Counted from the first letter of the stretch, positions 1 through 6,520 are shown. The stretch: 24,683 nt of DNA from Aphodovivens avicola (GCA_018712515.1 DVGW01000047.1:1-24683), one strand, 5' to 3'. The notes: generated by a model from the sequence alone, not told the origin. Numbers and translations are program-made.

Positions 1-8
1 GTGATGAC

Positions 9-38
9 CGAAACAGGAGCACCCTTAGCGGGTGCTCC
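9..38 (-). terminator. Terminator hairpin of ssrA
   Basis: A perfect 9-bp GC-rich stem pairs 16-24 with 30-38 around a 5-nt loop. Read on the minus strand it is followed by TGTTTCGG, a short T-rich stretch. It lies about 60 bases past the 3' CCA of the tmRNA, where transcription of that gene should stop. The T-tract is weak, so termination efficiency is uncertain. Confidence 0.7.
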
Positions 39-98
39 CGAATCTATAAACAAGCGCGAACTCATTCCGAAAGAAGAATAGTTCGACGCTTCCTACTC

Positions 99-467
99 TG
101 GTGGAGGCGCGGAGAATCGAACTCCGGTCCATACTAGATCGTCCGCAAGGCGCTACAGGCTTAGTCGCTGGTCGGAATTCGGAGAGGTTCGGTCCATCGA
201 CAGACGTTGCCTTTCCTAGCCGGTTCGATCTTTGCCGCGGCCATACCGGCTACGTGCCGCAGCGCATTCCCCTAGGTTGATGCCGAACCCGGAAGCGGGG
301 AAGATCCCGGGACGACAGCCAGGCGCGATTAAGCAGCCATGGCGAGCGCAGGAGCGCTCTGAGTGTTGTTCTTGCCAATTAACTTGACGGTACCCCTGTT
401 TAACGTGGCGAGGAGACCACGACCTGCTCCTCACTTCAGACCTACCATGTCGAAACCAGTCGCCCCC
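99..467 (-). ncRNA. ssrA: tmRNA (transfer-messenger RNA)
   Basis: This is the one-piece tmRNA that, with SmpB, rescues stalled ribosomes by trans-translation and adds a degradation tag. On the minus strand the 5' end reads GGGGGCGACTGGTTTCGAC, the conserved tmRNA start. The 3' end has a T-arm with loop TTCGATT and finishes in CGCCTCCACCA. The first seven bases GGGGGCG pair fully (one G-U) with CGCCTCC before the ACCA tail, forming the acceptor stem. Both ends are therefore fixed by pairing, giving 369 nt with an encoded CCA. The tag reading frame lies internally at 329-376. There is a promoter upstream and a hairpin terminator downstream. SmpB is not in the window. Confidence 0.96.
329..376 (-). 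other. tmRNA proteolysis-tag reading frame
   Basis: The tag frame runs from a GGC resume codon to TAA and encodes GKNNTQSAPALAMAA (15 residues). The bases before the resume codon are TAATT. The A at -4 and T at -5 match the known resume-site pattern (TAGTC in E. coli). The hydrophobic C-terminus is the expected target of ClpXP-type proteases. It ends LAMAA instead of the common ALAA. The resume codon is inferred from context and not proven. Confidence 0.85.
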
Positions 468-500
468 GATTTCAGTGGATCAAGGTAGATCAAATCAGGA

Positions 501-528
501 ATACTACCCTCCCCCAGCTGAATGTCAA
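501..528 (-). promoter_or_regulatory. Sigma-70-type promoter of ssrA
   Basis: On the minus strand a perfect TTGACA (523-528) is followed after 16 bases by TAGTAT (501-506). Transcription would start about 25-30 nt before the mature 5' end at 467, leaving a short leader for RNase P to remove. This is the best promoter match in the window and fits a highly expressed RNA. Confidence 0.8.
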
Positions 529-781
529 GCATTCATCGTCCAGACGGCGCGATTGAGGAGACTTTAAACACAAAACTAGCCGTTCTTCGGGTTTTGGGCA
601 TGGCGAAACGGCCCCTCGGCTTTCCATACTGAAAGTGCGTGAATTTAGAACTTCCCGCGCACATCGAGGCGCGGTTCTCTTGGCACCTTTGTCCCGACAT
701 GGCGGAAAGGAGGCGTGTTCCCACCGAGAAGCAAACCGAAGGCTGTCCACTGCTCCCATAAGACGAGAGAAAGAGGAACCA
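529..781. other. Divergent intergenic region between ssrA and the oxidoreductase
   Basis: No credible gene is seen here. An open frame continuous with the downstream enzyme reaches back to a GTG at 635, but this part does not resemble the family N-terminus. An interrupted hairpin occurs at 571-596 (CAAAAC and CCG pairing with CGG and GTTTTG around TTCTT), and a short CTTTC/GAAAG hairpin at 620-635. A loose dyad lies around 686-710. I found no good -35/-10 pair for the plus-strand gene, so its promoter may depend on an activator. The likely ribosome-binding site is AGAGGAA just before 782. Confidence 0.5.
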
Positions 782-3013
782 ATGGCTGAAACCGACAACA
801 TCGAGGTCCTGCGTGCTGGTTGCTTCTTCTGCCACGTCCGCTGCGGCGTTCTGGTAACGAAGAAGAACGGCCGAATCGTGGACATCAAGGGCGATCCGGA
901 TTGCCCCCACAACAAAGGTTTTGTGTGTTCCCGATTGGACAAGAAGCGTTATCTTGACGGCTTCGTGTACAACCCCAACCGTCTGAAGAGACCGCTGAAG
1001 CGCGCCGGCGAGCGCGGCGGCGGCAAGTGGGAGGAGATCACCTGGGACCAGGCGTTCGACGAGATCGCCGAGAAGCTCTCCGACCTCCGCGACAAATACG
1101 GCGCTGAGACACTTGCCTTCACGGAAGGAACCGCCCGCACCTGGAGCTGGCTGCACTACAAGTTCACCAACCTGTTCGGCAGCCCCAACACCGGCGGCAA
1201 CGGCACCATCTGCTATAGCTCCGACATGTGGCTGGAGCCCTGCACCTACGGCGGCTTCTGCTCCGACAAGTCCGACTGGGTCGGCGCCGATCTCGTAGTG
1301 CTGTGGGGCCGCAACACCATCGCCTCGGAGCCGCTGCTGTGGCACTGGGTTGACACCAACATGAAGGAGCGCGGCGCCAAGCTCATGGTCATCGACCCGC
1401 GCTTCAGCGAGGTCGCGCAGAAGGCCGATCTGTTCCTGCAGATCCGCCCCGGCACCGACGCCGCCTTGGCACTCGGCATGATCAACGTCATCATCGAGGA
1501 GGATCTCTACGACCACGAGTTCGTCGATGAGTGGTGCATCGGCTTCGACGAGCTGAAGGAACGCGCCGCCGAGTACCCGCCGGAGAAAGTCTCCGAGATC
1601 ACCTGGATCCCGGCCGACAAGATCCGCCAGGCTGCACGCATGTACGCGACCGCAACTTCGGCCTGCCTGCCGTGGGGCCAGAAGGGCGGCGACGCGAGCG
1701 GCATCAATGCCTCCAGCGCCATCCAGGCCAAGGCGATCCTGCGCGCCATCACCGGCAACCTCGACAAGAAGGGCGGCGACCTGCTGGCACCTCCGTCCCG
1801 CTTCCCACCGGCGTTCTACGAGCACTACGCTCTGCCGCAGGAGCAGCGCGACAAGATGATCGGCAACGACCGCTTCCCGGGTCTGACGTTCAAGGGCTGG
1901 GACATCATCTCCCAGGCGTATCCGTCGTTCTACCCCTACTCCAACGCGCCGCTGCTGTTCCGCGCTATGCGCGACGGCGACCCCTACCCGGTCAAGGCCC
2001 TCATCGTCCAGGCCGACAACCCCGTCATGGCGTTCTCGAACACCAAGCTCGTCGTCGAGGCCCTCATGAACCTCGAGCTGCTCGTCGTCCATGACTACTT
2101 CATGACGCCGACCGGCGCGCTCGCCGACTACGTGCTCCCGGCCGCCACGTGGCTGGAGCGCCCCGACAACTGCTACGCGGTCATGAACCATCGTCCGATG
2201 TACTTCGGCGCCCAGGCGCGCGTCATCGACCGCTTCGAGGGCGGCACCGACGTCGACTTCCGCGATGACTACGAGTTCTTCTACGGCCTGGCGATCCGCC
2301 TCGGCCAGGAGGACAAGTGGTGGGGGCCCAAGGCCGAGGACATGCTGGACTTCCAGCTCGCCCCGATGGGCCTCACGCACGAGAAGTTCTACAACGACGT
2401 CAGGTACATGGCCGGCCAGAAGAAGTTCGAGAAGTACAAGGAGCCCGGCTTCAAGTTCCTGACCCCGTCGGGCAAGGTCGAGCTCAAGAGCTCCGTCATC
2501 GAGATGCTCGCCAAGGAGACCGGCATCGACTTCGATCCGCTGCCCCACTTCGAGTACCCGGCGCAGAGCGTCGAGAAGCATCCGGAGTGGAAGGACGAGT
2601 ACCCGCTGGTCATGATCACCGGTGCGCGCTTCATGCCGTTCTACCACAGCGAGCATCGCCAGCCCGGCCCGTATCGAGACCTGCATCCGGATCCGATCTT
2701 CGACATCCATCCGGACACCGCCATCGACCTTGACATCCGCGACGGCGACTGGTGCTGGATCGAGACCGCCATGGGTCGCATCAGGCAGCGCGCCCGCAAG
2801 ACCTCGATCGTGGACCCGCGCGTCATCAGCGTGCAGCATGACTGGTGGTTCCCGGAGAAGGAAGAGGCGTATCCGAGCCTGTTCGGCGCCTTCGAGTGCA
2901 ACGCGAACGTCCTGCTCGACGACTCTCCCGACACGCTCGACCAGATCATCGGCGCTTGGCAGCAGACCGGCGTCGCCGCCAAGGTCTACAAGTGCGAGAA
3001 GCAGGATTGGTAG
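782..3013 (+). CDS. Acetylene-hydratase-like molybdopterin/tungstopterin enzyme (catechol-dehydroxylase-type candidate)
   Basis: This 743-residue protein belongs to the DMSO reductase superfamily, which carries a bis-pterin Mo or W cofactor and a [4Fe-4S] cluster. The cluster motif is C14-x2-C17-x3-C21-x27-C49. The likely metal ligand is C144 in NGTICYSSDMW, where acetylene hydratase has Cys141. Stretches such as GTDAALALGMINVII and LADYVLPAATWLERPDN closely follow Pelobacter acetylene hydratase as I remember it, and the length is similar. The catalytic Asp13 of that enzyme is replaced by H18, so acetylene hydration is unlikely. Gordonibacter catechol dehydroxylases are in the same cytoplasmic clade, which makes reductive dehydroxylation of a phenolic compound a reasonable guess. 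There is no Tat signal. ATG 782 was chosen for its ribosome-binding site and because the motif begins soon after. It leads a three-gene set with a TetR gene downstream. The substrate is unknown. Confidence 0.88.
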   Translation: MAETDNIEVLRAGCFFCHVRCGVLVTKKNGRIVDIKGDPDCPHNKGFVCSRLDKKRYLDGFVYNPNRLKRPLKRAGERGGGKWEEITWDQAFDEIAEKLSDLRDKYGAETLAFTEGTARTWSWLHYKFTNLFGSPNTGGNGTICYSSDMWLEPCTYGGFCSDKSDWVGADLVVLWGRNTIASEPLLWHWVDTNMKERGAKLMVIDPRFSEVAQKADLFLQIRPGTDAALALGMINVIIEEDLYDHEFVDEWCIGFDELKERAAEYPPEKVSEITWIPADKIRQAARMYATATSACLPWGQKGGDASGINASSAIQAKAILRAITGNLDKKGGDLLAPPSRFPPAFYEHYALPQEQRDKMIGNDRFPGLTFKGWDIISQAYPSFYPYSNAPLLFRAMRDGDPYPVKALIVQADNPVMAFSNTKLVVEALMNLELLVVHDYFMTPTGALADYVLPAATWLERPDNCYAVMNHRPMYFGAQARVIDRFEGGTDVDFRDDYEFFYGLAIRLGQEDKWWGPKAEDMLDFQLAPMGLTHEKFYNDVRYMAGQKKFEKYKEPGFKFLTPSGKVELKSSVIEMLAKETGIDFDPLPHFEYPAQSVEKHPEWKDEYPLVMITGARFMPFYHSEHRQPGPYRDLHPDPIFDIHPDTAIDLDIRDGDWCWIETAMGRIRQRARKTSIVDPRVISVQHDWWFPEKEEAYPSLFGAFECNANVLLDDSPDTLDQIIGAWQQTGVAAKVYKCEKQDW

Positions 3014-3042
3014 CTAGCGTACCTGATCAGGCACGCTAGCTA
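3011..3042 (+). promoter_or_regulatory. Long hairpin straddling the oxidoreductase stop codon
   Basis: Bases 3011-3020 (including the TAG stop) pair perfectly with 3033-3042. The 12-base loop contains CCTGATCAGG, itself a perfect palindrome, so the stem can extend past an A-C mismatch. There is no T-tract. It could stabilise the long upstream message against 3' decay or weaken read-through to the two small genes. Its function is inferred. Confidence 0.55.
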
Positions 3043-3057
3043 GATTCGAGCCGCATA

Positions 3058-3082
3058 GGCCGCGCCCTCATCGGACGCGGCC
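3058..3082 (+). terminator. GC hairpin between oxidoreductase and small downstream genes
   Basis: GGCCGCG (3058-3064) pairs with CGCGGCC (3076-3082) around an 11-base loop, followed by TTGGCGCTTGCTTC. The tail is T-poor, so this looks like an attenuating or RNA-stabilising element more than a full terminator. It lies 37 bases before the next start codon and would lower expression of the small genes relative to the enzyme. Confidence 0.45.
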
Positions 3083-3118
3083 TTGGCGCTTGCTTCACAG
3101 AGGAAAGGAAGATGCGGT

Positions 3119-3334
3119 ATGGCTGATATTTCCACATTGTTCGGCATGGACCCCGAAGTCGCCGAGAAGCTCAAGGCCGAGGGCATCGAGACCATCGAAA
3201 AGTTCTACGACGTCGCCAAATATCCCGATTCCCGGGCGGAGCTCTCGGAGAAGATCGGCGTCGACTCCTTTAAACTTGAGGAATGGTCTTCGACGGCAGG
3301 CAATTTCATCTTGATGCAGAATTGCGAATGGTAA
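3119..3334 (+). CDS. Small helix-hairpin-helix-like protein (DUF4332-like)
   Basis: This 71-residue acidic soluble protein starts MADISTLFGMDPEVAEKLKA. The pattern of an initial helix, then GIETIEKFYDVAKYPDSRAE and EKIGVDSFKLEEW, recalls DUF4332/helix-hairpin-helix domains, where a G-I turn precedes 'L...A...R.ELAE..GI'. The match is by eye. It ends in NCEW, with a single Cys near the C-terminus. It follows the oxidoreductase by 105 bases that include two hairpins. A good ribosome-binding site (AGGAAAGGAAG) lies 7 bases before the ATG. The next gene starts 13 bases after its stop, so the two are surely cotranscribed. A role as accessory or maturation factor for the enzyme is a guess from position only. 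Confidence 0.75.
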   Translation: MADISTLFGMDPEVAEKLKAEGIETIEKFYDVAKYPDSRAELSEKIGVDSFKLEEWSSTAGNFILMQNCEW

Positions 3335-3347
3335 GGGGGGATGCATC

Positions 3348-3557
3348 ATGTGCTTCAGACCGCCTTCGGCGGAGGCAGGCGAGATCATCTGCCCGCATTG
3401 CTTCATCGTAGCCGAACCGAATCCTGACGGAACCTGCCCTGAGTGCGGCGAGATGATGAGGCAGGGTTCCGATCCTTCGGGTGCCGCAGCGCCCCCCGCG
3501 CCTGCCGCTCCGGCAGTGCCTGCTGCGCCCGAGGCCCCGAAACCGCCCGAGGCGTAA
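3348..3557 (+). CDS. Small zinc-ribbon protein with Pro/Ala-rich tail
   Basis: This 69-residue protein begins MCFRPPSAEAGE. It carries one zinc-ribbon knuckle pair, C15-P-H-C18 and C31-P-E-C34, with about 12 residues between them. From about residue 45 the tail is almost entirely Pro and Ala (PPAPAAPAVPAAPEAPKPPE), probably a flexible extension. Small proteins of this Met-Cys/zinc-ribbon/Pro-Ala type are, to my recollection, recurrent in Eggerthellaceae, but I know of no assigned function. The GGGGGG at 3335-3340 serves as ribosome-binding site 7 bases before ATG 3348. It is the last gene before a large palindrome. Metal binding (zinc) is likely; an iron site is possible. Confidence 0.75.
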   Translation: MCFRPPSAEAGEIICPHCFIVAEPNPDGTCPECGEMMRQGSDPSGAAAPPAPAAPAVPAAPEAPKPPEA

Positions 3558-3570
3558 ACCCGGCATCAGA

Positions 3571-3604
3571 CGCGACGGCGCGCGCATAGCAGCGCGCCGT
3601 CGCG
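3571..3604 (+). terminator. Large GC palindrome ending the oxidoreductase unit
   Basis: A perfect 13-bp stem pairs 3571-3583 with 3592-3604 around an 8-base loop (GCATAGCA). It begins 13 bases after the zinc-ribbon stop and is followed by TTGCATGTTCAGTTTCG, which is only partly T-rich. The likely role is a terminator between the small gene and the TetR gene. Because it sits 40 bases before the regulator start, it could also be a DNA operator for that regulator. Confidence 0.6.
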
Positions 3605-3644
3605 TTGCATGTTCAGTTTCGTTTGCCCGCCATTCAGGAATCGC

Positions 3645-4367
3645 ATGCACATGATGAACCAAAAGCACGTAGAAGCAAAACTGCAACTGGCGACCGCCTT
3701 CGCCGAGCTTGCCGGCCAGACGCCCCCCGAGCGCATCACCATCAACATGATCGTCGATAGGCTCGGCAAGCATCGCAAGACGTTCTACTACCATTTCAGC
3801 GGAAAGGAGCAGCTGATCATCTGGCTGTTCCGCTACGAACTCGGCTGCGCGCTGTCCGAGCGCTTCGAGGAGAACCTCCTCGTGTACGAACCTGAAGGAT
3901 CGAGCTGCTACGCCGATTTCCCCTACTACGTACACAACCTCAAGGAATCCGGACGGATCTACCACGCGCCCTTCTTCAGCGTGCTTGCATCCGTTCTCGA
4001 AAAAAGGCGGACGTACTACCGCGCGATCCTGTCCACGCGCGGACCCGCCACGCTGGACCAGTACCTGCACCGCCTCTACTATCCTGCCATCAAGCAGGAC
4101 ATAGAGTTCCTCGTCCAACGCGAGCTGGAAAAGCTTGGACCGATTCAGGCGGCAGGCGTCTCGACGATCCTACAGAAGAACGACTGTATGGACTTCCTCG
4201 CGCAATTCTACACCGATGCGTTCCTCTCCCGCTTCGCCGAACGGCTGTACTACTCATCGCGAAGAAGAGGCGCGCACGACATCTACCCCTTCGAGAACGT
4301 CGTCCACGACTCGCTGAAAACGCTCGTGGAAAGCCAGGTCAAACGTCTCGTCGAGGACAATTTCTAA
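3645..4367 (+). CDS. TetR/AcrR-family transcriptional regulator
   Basis: This 240-residue protein has the TetR N-terminal helix-turn-helix at about residues 10-58. The segment ITINMIVDRLGKHRKTFYYH followed by FSGKEQL is the typical recognition-helix region with the conserved T-F-Y-Y-H-F. The C-terminal ligand domain (about 65-240) is Tyr- and Phe-rich and shows no family I recognise; aromatic ligands would fit but this is speculation. ATG 3645 was chosen because AGGAA lies 4 bases upstream. ATG 3651 and 3654 are also possible and would shorten the protein by 2-3 residues. The gene is downstream of the oxidoreductase set on the same strand and is the obvious candidate regulator of it. Its stop overlaps the end of the opposite gene. 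Confidence 0.85.
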   Translation: MHMMNQKHVEAKLQLATAFAELAGQTPPERITINMIVDRLGKHRKTFYYHFSGKEQLIIWLFRYELGCALSERFEENLLVYEPEGSSCYADFPYYVHNLKESGRIYHAPFFSVLASVLEKRRTYYRAILSTRGPATLDQYLHRLYYPAIKQDIEFLVQRELEKLGPIQAAGVSTILQKNDCMDFLAQFYTDAFLSRFAERLYYSSRRRGAHDIYPFENVVHDSLKTLVESQVKRLVEDNF

Positions 4368-4579
4368 GCGTTCGCCATTATATGCGCGTGCTCCTTATCG
4401 ACATCCGCGCGATCCGGGACGGCAGAAGCGGGCTTTCGATAGAGGAACGTATAGCAATGGGGGCAGCTTATCGCGTCCGGAGGGACGATCTCGCCGCAGG
4501 AGGGGCAGCGGCCCTCCTCGACTCCCTGCATGCCCTCCCCGTCCATGCAGGCACCGCACATCACGCAAGGAATGCACAT
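4364..4579 (-). CDS. Small Cys-rich zinc-ribbon protein
   Basis: This 71-residue protein begins MCIPCVMCGACMDGEG, with Cys at 2, 5, 8 and 11. A zinc ribbon follows: C25-P-S-C28 and C39-P-H-C42. Eight cysteines in 42 residues suggest two metal sites. The N-terminal C-x2-C-x2-C-x2-C resembles part of a ferredoxin-type motif but lacks the trailing Cys-Pro, so a [4Fe-4S] cluster is not established. The C-terminal third is polar and unstructured. AAAGGGG lies 7 bases before ATG 4579, with a promoter just upstream. It is convergent with the TetR gene and overlaps it by 4 bases. It shares the Met-Cys start and CPxC ribbon with the 69-residue protein at 3348. Confidence 0.78.
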   Translation of the reverse strand: MCIPCVMCGACMDGEGMQGVEEGRCPSCGEIVPPDAISCPHCYTFLYRKPASAVPDRADVDKEHAHIMANA

Positions 4580-4605
4580 GGCGAACCCCTTTCTCGTCTG
4601 AGGGA

Positions 4606-4634
4606 AGTATACTCCCCCGGCGACTAGGTTTCAC
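4606..4634 (-). promoter_or_regulatory. Promoter of the small Cys-rich gene, with direct repeats
   Basis: On the minus strand GTGAAA (4629-4634) is followed after 17 bases by TATACT (4606-4611), giving a leader of about 20 nt with the ribosome-binding site. ACTAGG occurs twice (4623-4628 and 4633-4638), ten bases apart and overlapping the -35. Such phasing is typical of a regulator site, but no regulator is known. Confidence 0.55.
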
Positions 4635-4669
4635 TAGGCACAACCGCCGTTGCGTGTCACCGAAGGACG

Positions 4670-5773
4670 CTATGCCAACCCAGCGGCCAGATCTGCCGGT
4701 GCGAACACGCCTCTATCCGTCACGATCGCCGTGATGAGCTCGGCGGGCGTCACGTCGAAGGCGGGGTTCCACACGTCGACGCCCTCGATTGGACGCGGCA
4801 GGACCTCGCTCGGGTCGCGCTGCTCGATCGGGATCTGCGAACCGTCCGCAAGCGCGAGGTCGACCGTGCTCGCGGGCGCGGCGACGTAGAACGGGATGCC
4901 GTGATGCTTGGCGAGCACGGCCACACCGTAGGTCCCGATCTTGTTGGCGGCATCGCCGTTGGCGGTGATGCGGTCCGCTCCGACGATGACGGCGTCGATC
5001 TCGCCCTGCGCCATCAAGCTCGCTGCCATGTTGTCGCAGATCAGCGTTGTGGGGATGCCGACGCGCGACAGCTCCCACGTCGTCAGGCGCGCGCCCTGCC
5101 CCACCGGGCGCGTCTCATCGGCGTAGACGCGCTCGATCTTGCCCTGAGCGGCGGCCGTGTAGACAACGCCGAGCGCCGTTCCGTACAGCACGGTCCCCAG
5201 ACTGCCGGCGTTGCAGTGGGTGAGCACCTTCGTCCCGGGGCCGAGCAATTCGGCGCCGTATGCGCCGATCGCACGGTTCGATGCGATGTCCTCGTCCTCC
5301 ATGCGGAGGACCTCCTCGACCATGGCATCGGCGATCTCCCACGAAGACCCTGACGAAGCGGCAGCTTGCCGAGCGAACCGCTTCATGCGATCGACCGCCC
5401 ACATAAGGTTCACGGCGGTGGGCCGGGCGGAGCGCACCTCGTCGGCCACGGGCTCCATCAGCTCGAAGAAAGCGTCCCTGTCGCAGGCGCAGCCATGCCC
5501 AGCAGCGGACCTCGCGCCCTCCTTAGATGCCCATACCGCGAGCGCGGCGGCACCGGCGATGCCGATCGCGGGCGCGCCGCGCACGGCGAGCGTCTTGATC
5601 GCATCGACGACCACGCGCCAATCGGATGTGGTCTCGAATCGCACCTCGTAAGGAAGAAGCCGCTCGTCAAGATAAGTGAACGCTGCCGCGCCGTCAGGCC
5701 CGCGCACCAGATCGACCGATCGGGGCAGCGCGTCGATATCGACATTGATTTCGGAAGATGACCCTTCGCTCAT
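4670..5773 (-). CDS. mtnA: S-methyl-5-thioribose-1-phosphate isomerase
   Basis: This 367-residue enzyme converts methylthioribose-1-phosphate to methylthioribulose-1-phosphate in salvage of methylthioadenosine, in the cytoplasm. It belongs to the eIF2B-related isomerase family. Diagnostic motifs are RGAPAIGIAGA (residues 65-75), THCNAGSLGT with the catalytic Cys187, CDNMAA (246-251), and VGADRITANGDAANKIGTY with catalytic Asp267. Length fits the family (about 340-370). AAAGGGG lies 7 bases before ATG 5773. It follows the DUF1847 gene by 33 bases and is probably cotranscribed. No other methionine-salvage gene is in the window, so the fate of the product cannot be read here. A shunt ending in an aldolase is one known alternative in other bacteria. 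Confidence 0.95.
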   Translation of the reverse strand: MSEGSSSEINVDIDALPRSVDLVRGPDGAAAFTYLDERLLPYEVRFETTSDWRVVVDAIKTLAVRGAPAIGIAGAAALAVWASKEGARSAAGHGCACDRDAFFELMEPVADEVRSARPTAVNLMWAVDRMKRFARQAAASSGSSWEIADAMVEEVLRMEDEDIASNRAIGAYGAELLGPGTKVLTHCNAGSLGTVLYGTALGVVYTAAAQGKIERVYADETRPVGQGARLTTWELSRVGIPTTLICDNMAASLMAQGEIDAVIVGADRITANGDAANKIGTYGVAVLAKHHGIPFYVAAPASTVDLALADGSQIPIEQRDPSEVLPRPIEGVDVWNPAFDVTPAELITAIVTDRGVFAPADLAAGLA

Positions 5774-5806
5774 GTGAGTTCCCCTTTGACAGCAACACGC
5801 AACGCC

Positions 5807-6481
5807 TCATCGGCTCTGCGGTCTCGAGTCCAGATCGGCACGGCACGCATCGACGGTCTCCTGGATGCGCTTTCTGTAAATGGAATTGTGACCGTAGAGG
5901 GCGGCGCAGGGATTGTTCATCGTGATGTGGTCCTTGCCCGCAAGCGTGGTCGTGACGGCCGCGGAGTGCTTGTAGAACAGCGCGTCGTGCCCGACGCACA
6001 GGCCCACGACGACGTTGAGCTCGGTGCCCGCCTCCTCCAGAAGGCGCGCCTGCATGATCGGGTTGCAAAGAATGGTGTCCTGGGAACCCTCGGACACATG
6101 GATGTCGAGATCGGAGCGATGGTTGCTCTCGATTTTGCAGGCGACGCCGTACGTCTCGAATCCGGCATCGCGCAGGATGCGCGCGAAGGTGCGTGCCTCG
6201 TTGAGCATGATCGTGCAGGAGGCCAGGCCGATCTTCCTGACGCCGAGGCCGCGTGCGAACTCGATGATCTCCTGCACGCGCGTGAGGTTGGAGCACAGGG
6301 CGCTGGAGCGCACCGACGCCTCGTAGATCGCATGGATCTCGGGGTCGAGATAGCGCCGGCGCACCTCTTCGTGGATCTCGGGGGTCACCGAGCCGCCCAG
6401 GCAGTAATCGGGATTGTCGCCCGTCGCATGCTCGCAGGGCTCGCCGGTGCAGTTCAGGCAGGAACGATCGTCAACGGCCAT
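5807..6481 (-). CDS. DUF1847 family Cys-rich putative metal-binding protein
   Basis: This 224-residue soluble protein opens with a Cys cluster, C8-x2-C11-x4-C16-x10-C27, suited to metal or Fe-S binding. The body contains GLGVRKIGLASCTIMLNEAR, a Cys-bearing strand-turn typical of DUF1847, and later conserved-looking CKIESNHRSDLDI, ILCNPIMQARLL and VVGLCVGHDALF. I recognise it as DUF1847, a family without an established function. ATG 6481 was chosen: AGAGAGG lies 7 bases upstream, whereas GTG 6484 would be only 4 bases away. It precedes mtnA in what looks like one operon. Whether it takes part in sulfur salvage is unknown. Confidence 0.85.
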   Translation of the reverse strand: MAVDDRSCLNCTGEPCEHATGDNPDYCLGGSVTPEIHEEVRRRYLDPEIHAIYEASVRSSALCSNLTRVQEIIEFARGLGVRKIGLASCTIMLNEARTFARILRDAGFETYGVACKIESNHRSDLDIHVSEGSQDTILCNPIMQARLLEEAGTELNVVVGLCVGHDALFYKHSAAVTTTLAGKDHITMNNPCAALYGHNSIYRKRIQETVDACRADLDSRPQSR

Positions 6482-6511
6482 CACGGATCCTCTCTCTCGG
6501 ATGCTAGACTC

Positions 6512-6520
6512 AATCTACCA
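6512..6520 (-). promoter_or_regulatory. Possible extended -10 promoter for DUF1847-mtnA
   Basis: On the minus strand TGGTAGATT fits an extended -10 (TG-N-TAGATT) about 31 bases before the ATG. No matching -35 is seen at the proper distance, so this is tentative. Confidence 0.35.

Noticed and set aside
216..434. A 72-codon minus-strand open frame inside the tmRNA
   Set aside because: It overlaps the structured tmRNA in a frame different from the tag and has no ribosome-binding site.
571..596. A Moco/Tuco-type riboswitch before the oxidoreductase
   Set aside because: Only an interrupted hairpin is visible here. The conserved sequence blocks of the molybdenum-cofactor riboswitch were not found.
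635..781. An N-terminal extension of the oxidoreductase to a GTG at 635
   Set aside because: The extra 49 residues are Arg-rich and unlike the family. A ribosome-binding site lies just before ATG 782.
533..2839. A 768-codon minus-strand open frame opposite the oxidoreductase
   Set aside because: The plus-strand frame has the full cluster motif, metal ligand and family stretches. The antisense frame has none and would begin inside the gene.
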